Shown here piece after piece: positions 25,442-34,642 of a stretch of DNA of 46,315 nt. How positions within the stretch are numbered: position 1 is the stretch's first letter; each line of letters begins with the position of its first letter. The notes below the pieces were generated by a model that worked only from the letters and a program-made list of their open reading frames with translations, made no database searches and had not been told where the DNA came from. The DNA is from Methylobacillus sp. (GTDB taxonomy: Bacteria; Pseudomonadota; Gammaproteobacteria; Burkholderiales; Methylophilaceae), in the NCBI GenBank assembly GCA_018607785.1, contig JABBAU010000021.1, positions 1 through 46,315 on the forward strand. The letters are read 5' to 3'. A program made the translations under genes and the position numbers.

Positions 25442-26276
25442 TATTTTTTATACCTAATGCCAAATTATATATTTCATTTTTTTTAATCTTATAAATATTT
25501 GATATAAGCTTTACAGACTGATTTAAACTCAATTCTTTAAGCATAACTCTAAGCGCATTTTCTATTTCAAGATTACATGAACTTTTCTCTTCTTCATTTC
25601 TGCCTTCTATAATAATAACAAACTCACCTTTAAGATTATTTTTTTCATCTTTAAATTTAATTAGTAAATCTTGCAGCCTTTCTTTGTAAATAGTTTCGTA
25701 TAACTTTGTGAGTTCTCGTCCAATAAATATTTCTTGATCTGACCCATAAATTTCGTTTAAAAATTCTAATATTTTTAACACCCGATGGGGAGATACAAAA
25801 AAAATAGTTGTAATTTGGCTTTTGTAAAATTGTTCAATAACTTTTTTACTTTTGCTGTCCGTATTAGGTAAAAATCCATAGAAATTAAATTGAGTTGAAA
25901 TAATGCCAGCAACTGAAAATGCGGTCGTAATTGCTGAAGCTCCAGGTATTGGTACTACGTTAATTTTTGCATCTAAAGCTTTGTTGACTAAATAAGCACC
26001 TGGGTCACTAATGCCAGGAGTTCCCGCGTCAGAAACATATGCGATCGTTTTACCATTTTGAATTTCTTTTATTAGAAATTCACTTTTATTTTTTTCGTTA
26101 TGCTGATGCAAAGATATGAGTTTTTTATTTATTGAAAATTTTGAAAGTAAATGTTTTGAATGTCTCGTATCTTCGCAAGCAATAATATCTACAGTATTTA
26201 AAATTTTTAAAGCCCTAGAAGTGATATCGTCTAAATTCCCAATCGGTGTACCAACAATGTAAAGAGCTGAATTCAT
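25431..26276 (-). CDS. rsmI: 16S rRNA 2'-O-methyltransferase RsmI
   Basis: RsmI 2'-O-methylates C1402 of 16S rRNA, the same nucleotide that RsmH N4-methylates. The 281-aa protein has the tetrapyrrole-methylase-like fold: YIVGTPIGNLDDIT at the N-terminus, CEDTRHSKHLL, YVSDAGTPGISDPG and VPIPGASAITTAFSVAG. All are characteristic of RsmI. It is transcribed divergently from the dolP-like gene, with 72 bases between the two starts. Confidence 0.97.
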   Translation of the reverse strand: MNSALYIVGTPIGNLDDITSRALKILNTVDIIACEDTRHSKHLLSKFSINKKLISLHQHNEKNKSEFLIKEIQNGKTIAYVSDAGTPGISDPGAYLVNKALDAKINVVPIPGASAITTAFSVAGIISTQFNFYGFLPNTDSKSKKVIEQFYKSQITTIFFVSPHRVLKILEFLNEIYGSDQEIFIGRELTKLYETIYKERLQDLLIKFKDEKNNLKGEFVIIIEGRNEEEKSSCNLEIENALRVMLKELSLNQSVKLISNIYKIKKNEIYNLALGIKNNDK

Positions 26277-26335
26277 GAAAATAATCTTATGTATGATTTT
26301 TTAATTAAATTAATATAGAATTTATATAACAAGTA

Positions 26336-26341
26336 TATAAT
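26336..26341 (+). promoter_or_regulatory. Candidate -10 element for the dolP-like gene
   Basis: A consensus TATAAT lies seven bases before the ATG at 26349, without a clear -35. If used, the transcript would start at or next to the start codon, making the mRNA leaderless. AT-rich background makes chance matches likely. Confidence 0.35.
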
Positions 26342-26348
26342 TTATTTT

Positions 26349-26963
26349 ATGCAATCTAAATCTAATTATTTTTTCATTTCATTTTTCTTATCTATAACTA
26401 TTTTATTATCTGGATGCGCTGTTGGAGTTTTGGGTGGGCCAACATCCTATGCAGATAGAAGAACGACAGAGTCTCAAATTACAGATGAAAAACTTGAATG
26501 GCAAACAGTTTTGAAAACGCAGGACATTGAGGGAGAATTTAGGGCAAATTTTGTTAGCTATAATCAAGTAGTGCTTATTACCGGGCAAGCACCAAACCAA
26601 GAAATCATTGATAAGATAGTTAACACAGTAAGTAACATGGAGAGTGTAAAAAAAGCTGAAAATTATATGATTGTTGGTCCAGAAAATACAATTAGAGGCA
26701 TTGCTAATGATACTGCTATAACAAGCAATGTCATATCAAGAGTTTTTGCGAATGAAAATGAAGATCATTCTTTGTCAGTAATCCACCTTAAAGTATTCAC
26801 TGAAGAAAGTGTTGTTTATTTGATGGGAATTTTAAATCAACAAGAGGCTGATAGTGCTATAGCAGTTGCTCGATCCTCAAGAGGTGTAAAAAAAGTTATT
26901 CCTTTATTTGATATTAACAATTCATTTAAATCAAATAATGAAGACAAAAATAAAAAATATTAA
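26349..26963 (+). CDS. BON-domain outer-membrane lipoprotein, DolP/YraP-like
   Basis: The 204-aa protein begins with a lipoprotein signal peptide: a hydrophobic stretch at about residues 8-20, then the lipobox LLSGC with Cys at about residue 22. After a small-residue tether two BON domains follow, each with the phospholipid-binding-type strand pattern (VVLITGQAPN, IVNTVSNMESVKKAENY, and later VVYLMGILNQQEADSAIAVARSSRGVKKV). DolP binds anionic phospholipid and supports outer-membrane integrity and BAM function. In many proteobacteria dolP lies near rsmI, as here, but the usual intervening yraN and gmhA genes are absent. Confidence 0.85.
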   Translation: MQSKSNYFFISFFLSITILLSGCAVGVLGGPTSYADRRTTESQITDEKLEWQTVLKTQDIEGEFRANFVSYNQVVLITGQAPNQEIIDKIVNTVSNMESVKKAENYMIVGPENTIRGIANDTAITSNVISRVFANENEDHSLSVIHLKVFTEESVVYLMGILNQQEADSAIAVARSSRGVKKVIPLFDINNSFKSNNEDKNKKY

Positions 26964-26979
26964 TGAGACAAATTAGTTA

Positions 26980-27008
26980 TTGATAAACCTTTAAGATTCA
27001 ATTATCAT
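26980..27008 (+). promoter_or_regulatory. Candidate trxA-rho promoter
   Basis: TTGATA (26980-26985) and TATCAT (27003-27008) are spaced by 17 bases in the gap after the dolP-like gene, giving a leader of about 57 nt for trxA. A second -10-like TATAGA lies a few bases downstream. No terminator hairpin for the preceding gene was found. Confidence 0.45.
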
Positions 27009-27071
27009 GTGCATTATAGAGAGTCTTCTATTAATTAAATCAAAATCAAATTAAAAAAAATCATTAAAAAT

Positions 27072-27395
27072 ATGAGTAATATAATTCACGTCACAGACGA
27101 TCAGTTTGAAGAAAAAGTTCTTCAAGCGAAAGTTCCCGTTCTTGTAGATTTTTGGGCTGAATGGTGTGGCCCTTGTAAAGCAATAGCGCCAATACTTGAT
27201 GACATTTCAAAAGAATATGAAGGTAAATTAACCGTAGCAAAAATTAATATCGATGAAAATCAAAAAATTGCTGCTCAATTTGCAGTCCGAGCAATACCAA
27301 CCTTAATAATTTTTAAAGATGGGAATTTTGAAGCTGATAAAAAAGGGGCTTTATCAAAATCTCAATTAACCGCTTTCATTGACAGTACCATATAA
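27072..27395 (+). CDS. trxA: Thioredoxin
   Basis: Thioredoxin 1 reduces protein disulfides in the cytoplasm using electrons from thioredoxin reductase. The 107-aa length is normal, with the active site [11 protein letters not shown] (Cys-Gly-Pro-Cys) and the cis-proline loop [13 protein letters not shown]. rho follows after five bases, an arrangement common in proteobacteria. No clear Shine-Dalgarno sequence precedes the ATG. Confidence 0.98.
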   Translation: MSNIIHVTDDQFEEKVLQAKVPVLVDFWAEWCGPCKAIAPILDDISKEYEGKLTVAKINIDENQKIAAQFAVRAIPTLIIFKDGNFEADKKGALSKSQLTAFIDSTI

Positions 27396-27400
27396 AAAAT

Positions 27401-28660
27401 ATGCATTTATCTGATCTTAAACATCTACCTGTAACTGAATTAGTTGATTTAGCTAATTCTGACAAGATTGAAAATGCAGGAAGAATGCGTAAGCAAGATC
27501 TTATTTTTGCAATATTAAAAAATAAAGCAAAAAATGGTGATAAATTAATTGGTGATGGAACTTTAGAGGTTTTACAGGATGGTTTTGGCTTTTTAAGATC
27601 TCCTGATTCTTCATATCTTGCTGGACCAGCAGATATATATGTCTCACCTTCACAAATAAGAAGATTTAATCTTCATACAGGGGATACTATTGCTGGTGAA
27701 ATTAGAACACCAAAAGATAGTGAACGTTATTTTGCGCTTGTAAAAGTTGATAAAGTAAATAACGATGCTCCTGAAAATACAAAAAACAAAATCCTATTTG
27801 AAAACCTAACCCCTATTCACCCAACAAAACCTCTTGTATTGGAAAGAGATTCTAATGTTGAGGAAAACAATACCAGTCGAGTCATTGACATGGTTGCACC
27901 TATCGGAAAAGGTCAAAGAGGATTGATTGTGGCAAGTCCAAAAAGTGGTAAGACCGTTATGTTGCAAAATATTGCGCATGCAATTACTGCTAATCATTCT
28001 GATGTATCTCTTATTGTCCTGCTTATAGATGAAAGACCAGAAGAAGTTACTGAAATGTCTAGGTCTGTTAAAGGTGAGGTTGTAGCCTCAACATTTGATG
28101 AACCAGCCACAAGACATGTTCAAGTTGCAGATATGGTTTTAGAAAAAGCTAAAAGATTAGTTGAACATAAAAAAGATGTTGTTATTCTTCTAGATTCAAT
28201 TACAAGACTCGCAAGAGCCTACAATACAGTGATTCCCTCATCTGGAAAAGTTTTAACTGGTGGTGTTGATGCAAATGCACTTCAAAAACCAAAACGTTTT
28301 TTTGGTGCAGCTAGAAATGTTGAGGAAGGCGGATCACTTACAATTCTTGCTACAGCACTTGTTGAAACTGGCTCAAGAATGGATGATGTAATTTATGAAG
28401 AATTTAAAGGTACTGGTAATATGGAAATTCACCTTGAAAGAAAAATGGCAGAGAAAAGAATATATCCAGCAATCAATGTCAATAAATCAAGTACCCGAAG
28501 GGAGGAGTTACTTATTCCTTCAGATGTTCTTCAAAAGATTTGGGTTTTAAGAAAATTACTTTACCCTATGGATGATCTTGAAGCGATGGAATTTCTCTTA
28601 GACAAAGTGCGTTCAACCAAAAATAACTCAGATTTTTTTGATAGTATGCGAAGAAGTTAA
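27401..28660 (+). CDS. rho: Transcription termination factor Rho
   Basis: Rho is a hexameric RNA-dependent ATPase that ends untranslated transcripts. The 419-aa protein has the N-terminal helical domain ([10 protein letters not shown]), the RNA-binding cold-shock-like domain ([22 protein letters not shown]), Walker A PKSGKTVM, the [12 protein letters not shown] catalytic segment, Walker [18 protein letters not shown], the Q-loop and R-loop with [15 protein letters not shown], and the arginine-rich C-terminus. Several convergent gene pairs in this window lack intrinsic terminators, so Rho may matter for their 3' ends. Confidence 0.98.
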   Translation: MHLSDLKHLPVTELVDLANSDKIENAGRMRKQDLIFAILKNKAKNGDKLIGDGTLEVLQDGFGFLRSPDSSYLAGPADIYVSPSQIRRFNLHTGDTIAGEIRTPKDSERYFALVKVDKVNNDAPENTKNKILFENLTPIHPTKPLVLERDSNVEENNTSRVIDMVAPIGKGQRGLIVASPKSGKTVMLQNIAHAITANHSDVSLIVLLIDERPEEVTEMSRSVKGEVVASTFDEPATRHVQVADMVLEKAKRLVEHKKDVVILLDSITRLARAYNTVIPSSGKVLTGGVDANALQKPKRFFGAARNVEEGGSLTILATALVETGSRMDDVIYEEFKGTGNMEIHLERKMAEKRIYPAINVNKSSTRREELLIPSDVLQKIWVLRKLLYPMDDLEAMEFLLDKVRSTKNNSDFFDSMRRS

Positions 28661-28675
28661 GAAATCAATTAAATA

Positions 28676-28703
28676 TTGATTTTTATATACTTTTCTATAA
28701 AAT
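28676..28703 (+). promoter_or_regulatory. rpmE promoter
   Basis: TTGATT (28676-28681) and TAAAAT (28698-28703) are separated by 16 bases in the 75-base gap after rho, giving a leader of about 26 nt for rpmE. Confidence 0.5.
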
Positions 28704-28735
28704 ACACGAAATATTATTGATATAAATTAAAAACT

Positions 28736-28936
28736 ATGAAAAAAGATTTACATCCAAAATACCCAGAAATAACAGTTACTTGTAGCTGTGGTAACAGTTT
28801 TAAGACCCAGTCAACCATAGCTAAAGATACAAACATTGAAGTTTGTGCTAAATGCCATCCTTTTTACACTGGTAAACAGAAAATACTTGATACAGCTGGG
28901 CGTGTCGAGAAATTTAAACAAAAATATGGGATGTAA
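28736..28936 (+). CDS. rpmE: 50S ribosomal protein L31, zinc-binding type
   Basis: L31 bridges the two ribosomal subunits. The 66-aa protein shows the conserved [15 protein letters not shown] start and the four cysteine ligands of the zinc (C+) form: CSCGN and [10 protein letters not shown], with the [11 protein letters not shown] end. It is therefore the RpmE1 form and not the zinc-independent YkgM form. It has its own promoter and a terminator 25 bases after the stop. Confidence 0.97.
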   Translation: MKKDLHPKYPEITVTCSCGNSFKTQSTIAKDTNIEVCAKCHPFYTGKQKILDTAGRVEKFKQKYGM

Positions 28937-28960
28937 TCACTTTTAATTTGATTCAATTAT

Positions 28961-28986
28961 AAAGGCAGTTATCTGCCTTTTTTTTT
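28961..28986 (+). terminator. Rho-independent terminator after rpmE
   Basis: AAAGGCAG and CTGCCTTT pair around a TTAT loop and are followed by a run of T. It ends the rpmE transcript 19 bases before the start of the next gene. Confidence 0.9.
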
Positions 28987-28987
28987 A

Positions 28988-28996
28988 TGTCATAAT
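28988..28996 (+). promoter_or_regulatory. Candidate extended -10 for the glycosyltransferase gene
   Basis: TGTCATAAT, an extended -10 form, lies directly after the rpmE terminator and eight bases before the ATG at 29005. If used, transcription would begin at or very near the start codon. Confidence 0.35.
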
Positions 28997-29004
28997 TTAT
29001 AAAT

Positions 29005-30639
29005 ATGAAATTTGAATTAGATCATGATTGGCAAGGTAATATGTCTTCACCACGTTCAACGCTTGGTGAAAAAACAAAAATACATTTATTTATAATACTC
29101 TCCGCAATTTGGATCTTTACCGGACTTATTGGAAATTCACCTTGGATTCCTGCGGAATCTGAAAATGTAAGTATGGTCATGGATATTGTTTTAAACAATT
29201 CTATCATTGCTCCTTTAGCTGCCAGTCAAGATTCAATTAATAATCCTCCTTTATACCCCTTCATAGGCGCTACATTTGTCAAAATTTTTTCATCAATACT
29301 TTCGCCACACGATGCAATTAGATTATCAAATTTTATATGGTTAAGCTTAACTTTGTTGAGTATTGGCTTAATGACAAGAGAATTATGGGGCGCCGGTTTT
29401 GGAAGACAAGCCGGTTTGATTTTTATTGCATCCATTGGGCTTATATTTAATATTCATACTATTCGTCCTGAAGTAGCAGCCCTTCTTGGATTTGCGCTAG
29501 CGTTATACGGTTTTGCTCTATATCAAAGAAGGCCTTTCAGAGCTAGTTTAGTTTTAGGTTTCGGAATTTCAATAATTTTTTTATCTAATGGAATTTTATC
29601 CCTTTTAAGTATTTTTTTAACTGCACTATTATTACTAGCTTTCAAACAATGGAGAAATAAGCGTTATTATTTATTTTGTTTTATTTCAACAATAGTAGCA
29701 TTAAGTATCATTAGTCCTTGGGTTTATCTTTTATATCATTCCAATCCTGATATTTTTTTTTCTTGGGTAAGTAAAGTTAACTCACCGAATAGTGCAGAAT
29801 TTTATTTTTATATAAAAAATATTTTGTGGTTTACTTGGCCTTCACTGCCCCTTTTTATTTTTGTTTTAGTTAAAAATTTTAATAGCATAACTAAGCTCAA
29901 AAAAATTCATTTACCACTGATATTCTCAATTTCAATTTTAATTACCCTTTCAATTAGTGGCAATGAAGATCAAATAAAACTTATGCCACTTCTTTTACCT
30001 TTTTCAGTTGCTGCGGCAGGGGGTATTGATTTATTAAGAAGAGGATCTGCTAGCGCGCTCAACTGGTTTGGGATATTAATATTTGGTTTTTTTGGCTTTA
30101 TTATCTGGTTTTTTTGGCTAGCGGTTATGGTGGGCTTCCCTGAAATAATATCAAATCGTATTTACTTTCTATCAGGAAATTATGAAGTTAAATTTGAATT
30201 CTTAAGCTTTATATTTGCCCTTTTAATTACTGGATTTTGGCTTTATATTATCTTTAAAATAAAAATCTCAAATCGTTCAGCAATTTCAAATTGGGCAATT
30301 GGCATTACAATGGTTTGGGTTGCTTTTATTATGCTTGTAAGCCCATTAATTGAAAATAGAAAAAGTTATGCTGCTGTTTTTCAGGATGTAAAACAACATC
30401 TTTCTCAGAGCTCAAGTTGTTTGTATACATATAATTTTAGCCCGAATGAAATAAACTTACTTCATTATTACTCTGGTATTAGAGGCATAGATTCGAATAA
30501 GGCAGTTCAATGTAGAATGGTATTGTTATCACTTAACCAAGACTCAAAAATGCCTTCTGAATATGAGTCATGGAGTCAAATTTGGTCTGGTAAAAGAATT
30601 GAGCGTGATAAGACATATTATATTTTACTTACAAAATAA
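29005..30639 (+). CDS. GT39/ArnT-like membrane glycosyltransferase
   Basis: The 544-aa protein has roughly ten to twelve hydrophobic segments and resembles ArnT-type GT-C glycosyltransferases, which transfer sugars from a polyprenyl phosphate carrier in the periplasm. The first loop carries WIPAESENV, where the family has a catalytic Asp or Glu (ArnT: DE-RYA), followed by NNPPLYPFIGA, resembling the family's KPPL-YWL motif. RxxG-type segments and a soluble C-terminal domain follow. The acceptor (lipid A, protein or glycan) cannot be told. It lies downstream of the rpmE terminator and converges on fdsD with only five bases between the stops. Confidence 0.75.
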   Translation: MKFELDHDWQGNMSSPRSTLGEKTKIHLFIILSAIWIFTGLIGNSPWIPAESENVSMVMDIVLNNSIIAPLAASQDSINNPPLYPFIGATFVKIFSSILSPHDAIRLSNFIWLSLTLLSIGLMTRELWGAGFGRQAGLIFIASIGLIFNIHTIRPEVAALLGFALALYGFALYQRRPFRASLVLGFGISIIFLSNGILSLLSIFLTALLLLAFKQWRNKRYYLFCFISTIVALSIISPWVYLLYHSNPDIFFSWVSKVNSPNSAEFYFYIKNILWFTWPSLPLFIFVLVKNFNSITKLKKIHLPLIFSISILITLSISGNEDQIKLMPLLLPFSVAAAGGIDLLRRGSASALNWFGILIFGFFGFIIWFFWLAVMVGFPEIISNRIYFLSGNYEVKFEFLSFIFALLITGFWLYIIFKIKISNRSAISNWAIGITMVWVAFIMLVSPLIENRKSYAAVFQDVKQHLSQSSSCLYTYNFSPNEINLLHYYSGIRGIDSNKAVQCRMVLLSLNQDSKMPSEYESWSQIWSGKRIERDKTYYILLTK

Positions 30640-30644
30640 TAATT

Positions 30645-30869
30645 TCAATCTTTGAGATACTTATTAATCGCTTCAAAAACAAACTGATCTAATTGACTTT
30701 CTTTTAGAGAGGTTTCAGTTACATGTTTTTTTATTGTCACTCTCATACTGCGATCCCAAAACTTATGTATATGAGATGCAGTGTCTTCTTTTGCTTGATC
30801 TTGATCTGGGTAACTTTTAAAAAAGCTCCCAATATCATTTGCCATTCTGATAAGGGTTTTAATTTCCAT
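30645..30869 (-). CDS. fdsD: NAD-dependent formate dehydrogenase delta subunit
   Basis: The 74-aa protein matches FdsD, the small subunit or assembly factor of the soluble Mo-containing formate dehydrogenase. The typical N-terminus IRMANDIGSFF and the HIHKFWDRSMR segment are visible (family: HLRKFWDPRMR). It is the last gene of the fds operon, nine bases after fdhD. Family length is about 70 aa. Its precise biochemical role is less defined than that of the catalytic subunits. Confidence 0.9.
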   Translation of the reverse strand: MEIKTLIRMANDIGSFFKSYPDQDQAKEDTASHIHKFWDRSMRVTIKKHVTETSLKESQLDQFVFEAINKYLKD

Positions 30870-30878
30870 TTTGTAATT

Positions 30879-31691
30879 TTAACCGATTATTCGCTCTGAA
30901 TGGGTATAACAATTATATCGATTGTTCCTCGCAAACCCTACTAAAGTAATCTCAAGTTCTTTTGCGAGTCTTGTTGCTAGTGCTGTCGGAGCTGAAATGG
31001 CTACTAATAACTTTAGATTCATATATGCTATTTTCTGAACCATCTCATAGCTAGCTCTACTAGAAGTAATAACAAAATAATTATCCAAAACATTCAAATT
31101 GCTTGCTGCTCCAATTAATTTATCAAGTGCGTTATGCCTTCCAACATCCTCCTTAAGTTTTATTAAATTACCGTCTGAGTCAAACAATCCAGAAGCATGA
31201 GTTGCGCCAGTTTTTTTCTGTATTACTTGCTCGGTTGAGAAATTTTTAAGTGCGTTTAATATGCTAGTCGATAAAAAAGTTGATGAATTTTTTTTTAAAT
31301 TTGGTATCTTTAAAACATGATCAAGAGATTCAGCACCACAAAGACCACAGCCTGTTCTACCAGTTAGATTTCTTCTTAATTCTTTAAGCCTTGTGAATTT
31401 TTCAGAAGAAATTTCAACATTAATCTCAATTCCATTCTCTTTTTTTAACACCTCGATAGAATAAATATCTGAAACATTTTCTATGATGCCCTCTGTAATA
31501 GAAAAGCCTTTTGCAAAATCTTCTAAATCACATGGACTTGCCATCATAACAACATGTGAAACACCGTTATATACAATTGCCACAGGTGTCTCTTCAGCTA
31601 AAATATCCTCAGTTGTTTCAGATTTATTATTTTTTTGGATTGATACTGCTTGAAAATAGCGACTAGAATGAATTAATTTTTCTTTAGTCAC
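30879..31691 (-). CDS. fdhD: Formate dehydrogenase accessory sulfurtransferase FdhD (FdsC)
   Basis: FdhD/FdsC binds bis-MGD and passes sulfur to it so that formate dehydrogenase becomes active. The 270-aa protein has EETPVAIVYNGVSHVVMMASPCDLEDFAKGF split over the N-terminal half, the active cysteine pair in TGRTGCGLCGAESL, THASGLFD, the EDVGRHNALDK motif and SSRASYEMVQKIA. All are diagnostic. It starts six bases after fdsA and precedes fdsD, which is the canonical fdsGBACD order. Confidence 0.96.
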   Translation of the reverse strand: MTKEKLIHSSRYFQAVSIQKNNKSETTEDILAEETPVAIVYNGVSHVVMMASPCDLEDFAKGFSITEGIIENVSDIYSIEVLKKENGIEINVEISSEKFTRLKELRRNLTGRTGCGLCGAESLDHVLKIPNLKKNSSTFLSTSILNALKNFSTEQVIQKKTGATHASGLFDSDGNLIKLKEDVGRHNALDKLIGAASNLNVLDNYFVITSSRASYEMVQKIAYMNLKLLVAISAPTALATRLAKELEITLVGFARNNRYNCYTHSERIIG

Positions 31692-31697
31692 TTGAAC

Positions 31698-34541
31698 TTA
31701 ACTAACTTTTTCCTCACCATTTTTTACAAAATCAATTTGTTTTTCACTAAATTTTTGATATTTTGATTGCCAATTTGATGGCTGCGTTACTTTAGTTACC
31801 TGCACAGCTGTAACCTTAAATTCAGGACAGTTTGTTGCCCAATCAGAATTATCTGTAGTAATTACGTTTGCTCCTGAAACAGGGTGATGAAATGTTGTAT
31901 AAACAACACCTGGTTGAACTCTATTTGTTATTTTAGCTCGGAGGACAGTATCGCCTGATCGACTATTAATACCAACCCAATCTCTTTCATTTATACCTCT
32001 TTCTTCTGCATCATGCGGATGAATTTCAATTAAGTCCTCATCGTGCCATTCAGTATTTTTGGTTCTTCTTGTTTGCGCGCCAACATTATAATGAGCCAGA
32101 ATTCTTCCAGTAGTCATTATTAAAGGGAATTTACTATTTACTTTCTCAGCTGTTGGAACGTATTCCGTAATAAAGAATTTACCCTTACCTCTAACAAATT
32201 CATCTATATGCATTGTGGGCGTGCCTTCTGGGTGCTCATCATTACATGGCCATTGAATGCTTCCAAGTTTATCTAATTTTTCATAACTCACACCTTTGAA
32301 TGTAGGTGTTAACTGTGCGACTTCATCCATTATTTCACTTGCATGTTTATAATTCATTGGGTATCCCAATTTATTAGATAACATCTGAGTAATTTCCCAA
32401 TCTTCGTAGCCATTTTTCGGAGCCATTACTTTTCTTACTCTCGAAATTCTTCTTTCTGCATTAGTAAAAGTTCCATTCTTCTCTAAAAATGAAGACCCTG
32501 GAAAGAAAACATGAGCATACATAGCGGTTTCATTTAAAAACAAGTCTTGAACAATTACGCATTCCATAGACTCAAGCGCATGAGTAACATGTTGGGTGTC
32601 AGGGTCTGATTGCGCTATATCTTCACCTTCGCAATAAAGAGATTTAAATTTACCTGATATAGCTTCATCAAGCATATTTGGAATTCTTAGTCCGGGTTCT
32701 TCATAAATTTTAGCATTCCATGCTGACTCAAATAAAGCGCGGGTTGCTAAATCTGAAACGTGTCTATACCCTGGAAGTTCATGTGGGAATGACCCCATAT
32801 CACATGCACCTTGTACATTATTTTGACCTCTTAGTGGGTTTATCCCAACACCCTCTCTACCTACATTTCCAGTTATCATAGCTAAGTTTGCGATACCCAT
32901 AACCATTGTTGAACCTTGGCTATGTTCTGTGACGCCTAAGCCATAATAAATAGATCCATTTTTTTCATTTGCAAATAATCTAGCTGCCTTTCTTAATAAG
33001 TCTGCAGGAATCCCTGTCTCAGTTTCCATTGATTCGGGAGAATTTTTGGGATCCTTAATAAAATCTAACCAAATTTTAAATGACTCATCTTCACATCGTT
33101 CTTTTACAAATTTACTGTCACCCAAGTTCTCTTCAACAATAACGTGCGCGATGGAGTTGATCGTAGCCACATTGGTACCAGGTTGAAGTTTAAGATGATA
33201 ATCAGCTTTAATGTGAGGCGTATTATCAACTAAATCTATTTCTCTAGGATCGACAATAATTAACTTGGCACCTTCTCTTAATCTTCTTTTCATCTGAGAT
33301 GCAAACACTGGGTGCCCATCAGTTGGATTTGCACCTATAATCATAATCACATCAGATTTCATCACTGAGTCAAAATTTTGTGTGCCTGCAGATTCCCCAA
33401 TGGTTTGTTTAAGGCCATAACCTGTTGGTGAATGACAAACTCTTGCACATGTATCAATATTATTATTCCCAAAACTAGCTCTTACTATTTTTTGCATTAA
33501 GTAAACTTCTTCATTTGTGCACCTAGAAGAAGAAATAGCCCCAACTGAATTAGCACCATATTTTTTTTGAATTCTCTTTATTTCAGATGCAGCATAACTT
33601 ATAGCCTCATCCCAAGAAACTTTTTGCCAAGGGTCTTTGATACTTTTCCTAATCATTGGGGTCGTGATTCTATCTTTATGAGTGGTATATCCCCAGGCAA
33701 ACCTTCCTTTCACACATGAGTGTCCATGATTTGCACCCCCATTTTTATTTGGAGTCATTCTGACCACTTTATCACCTTGCAATTCAGCATTAAAGGAGCA
33801 TCCAACACCACAATAAGCACAAGTCGTTGTTACTTCTTTCTCTGGTGTACCATGTTCTTCGATACTTTTTTCAATTAATGTAGCTGTAGGGCAAGCTTGA
33901 ACACATGCACCACAAGAAACACATTCAGAGTCAATAAAGTCTTTATTTCCAGCTGAAACTTTTGACTCAAAACCTCGACCATCAATCGTTAAAGCAAAAG
34001 TACCTTGAGTTTCTTCGCAAGCTCTTACGCATCTTGAACAAACAATACATTTTGATGGATCGAAAGTGAAATATGGATTCGATTCATCTTTTTTAGAATC
34101 TAGATGATTTTCTCCTTCGTAGCCGTAACGAACATCTCTTAAGCCAACAGCGCCTGCCATATCTTGTAATTCGCAATCACCGTTTGTTGCACATGTTAAA
34201 CAGTCAAGTGGATGGTCAGAAATATATAATTCCATAACACCTTTTCTTAATTCAGCAAGTTTGGGGGATTGTGTGGATACTACTAAGCCATCTGCAACTG
34301 GAGTAGTACAAGAAGCAGGATAGCCTCTTTTGCCTTCGATTTCTACCAAACAAAGGCGACATGAGCCGAATGGCTCTAAACTGTCAGTTGCACATAACTT
34401 GGGCACACTAAAACCTGCAACTGAGGCTGCTCGCATTAAAGATGTTCCTTCAGGCACAGTTACATCAACACCGTCAATGTTTAGGGTTACAAGTTTCTCA
34501 GAATTTACTGAAGGCGTTCCGAAATCTTTTGAATCATCCAT
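31698..34541 (-). CDS. fdsA: NAD-dependent formate dehydrogenase alpha (Mo-bisMGD) subunit
   Basis: FdsA oxidises formate to CO2, the last step of C1 dissimilation. The 947-aa protein begins with a NuoG-like part: [2Fe-2S] cysteines 50, 61, 64, 78; the His110/Cys114-Cys117-Cys123 cluster; and two ferredoxin-type [4Fe-4S] sets (165-175 and 207-217). The molybdopterin domain follows, with its own cluster from Cys241, 244, 248 and 276. The molybdenum ligand is Cys369 in ARVCHSPTG, followed by the catalytic His370, as in Rhodobacter FdsA; selenocysteine is not used. The gene follows fdsB after a 101-base gap, unusually long for this operon. Confidence 0.97.
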   Translation of the reverse strand: MDDSKDFGTPSVNSEKLVTLNIDGVDVTVPEGTSLMRAASVAGFSVPKLCATDSLEPFGSCRLCLVEIEGKRGYPASCTTPVADGLVVSTQSPKLAELRKGVMELYISDHPLDCLTCATNGDCELQDMAGAVGLRDVRYGYEGENHLDSKKDESNPYFTFDPSKCIVCSRCVRACEETQGTFALTIDGRGFESKVSAGNKDFIDSECVSCGACVQACPTATLIEKSIEEHGTPEKEVTTTCAYCGVGCSFNAELQGDKVVRMTPNKNGGANHGHSCVKGRFAWGYTTHKDRITTPMIRKSIKDPWQKVSWDEAISYAASEIKRIQKKYGANSVGAISSSRCTNEEVYLMQKIVRASFGNNNIDTCARVCHSPTGYGLKQTIGESAGTQNFDSVMKSDVIMIIGANPTDGHPVFASQMKRRLREGAKLIIVDPREIDLVDNTPHIKADYHLKLQPGTNVATINSIAHVIVEENLGDSKFVKERCEDESFKIWLDFIKDPKNSPESMETETGIPADLLRKAARLFANEKNGSIYYGLGVTEHSQGSTMVMGIANLAMITGNVGREGVGINPLRGQNNVQGACDMGSFPHELPGYRHVSDLATRALFESAWNAKIYEEPGLRIPNMLDEAISGKFKSLYCEGEDIAQSDPDTQHVTHALESMECVIVQDLFLNETAMYAHVFFPGSSFLEKNGTFTNAERRISRVRKVMAPKNGYEDWEITQMLSNKLGYPMNYKHASEIMDEVAQLTPTFKGVSYEKLDKLGSIQWPCNDEHPEGTPTMHIDEFVRGKGKFFITEYVPTAEKVNSKFPLIMTTGRILAHYNVGAQTRRTKNTEWHDEDLIEIHPHDAEERGINERDWVGINSRSGDTVLRAKITNRVQPGVVYTTFHHPVSGANVITTDNSDWATNCPEFKVTAVQVTKVTQPSNWQSKYQKFSEKQIDFVKNGEEKVS

Positions 34542-34642
34542 ATTTTTTTGCTTTTGGCATAATTATGATTGAAATTTTGTTCCAATCGTTTAAAAATTTT
34601 ATTAAGTTATTAATTTTATTAACTTTAGTAGTGATTTTATGC

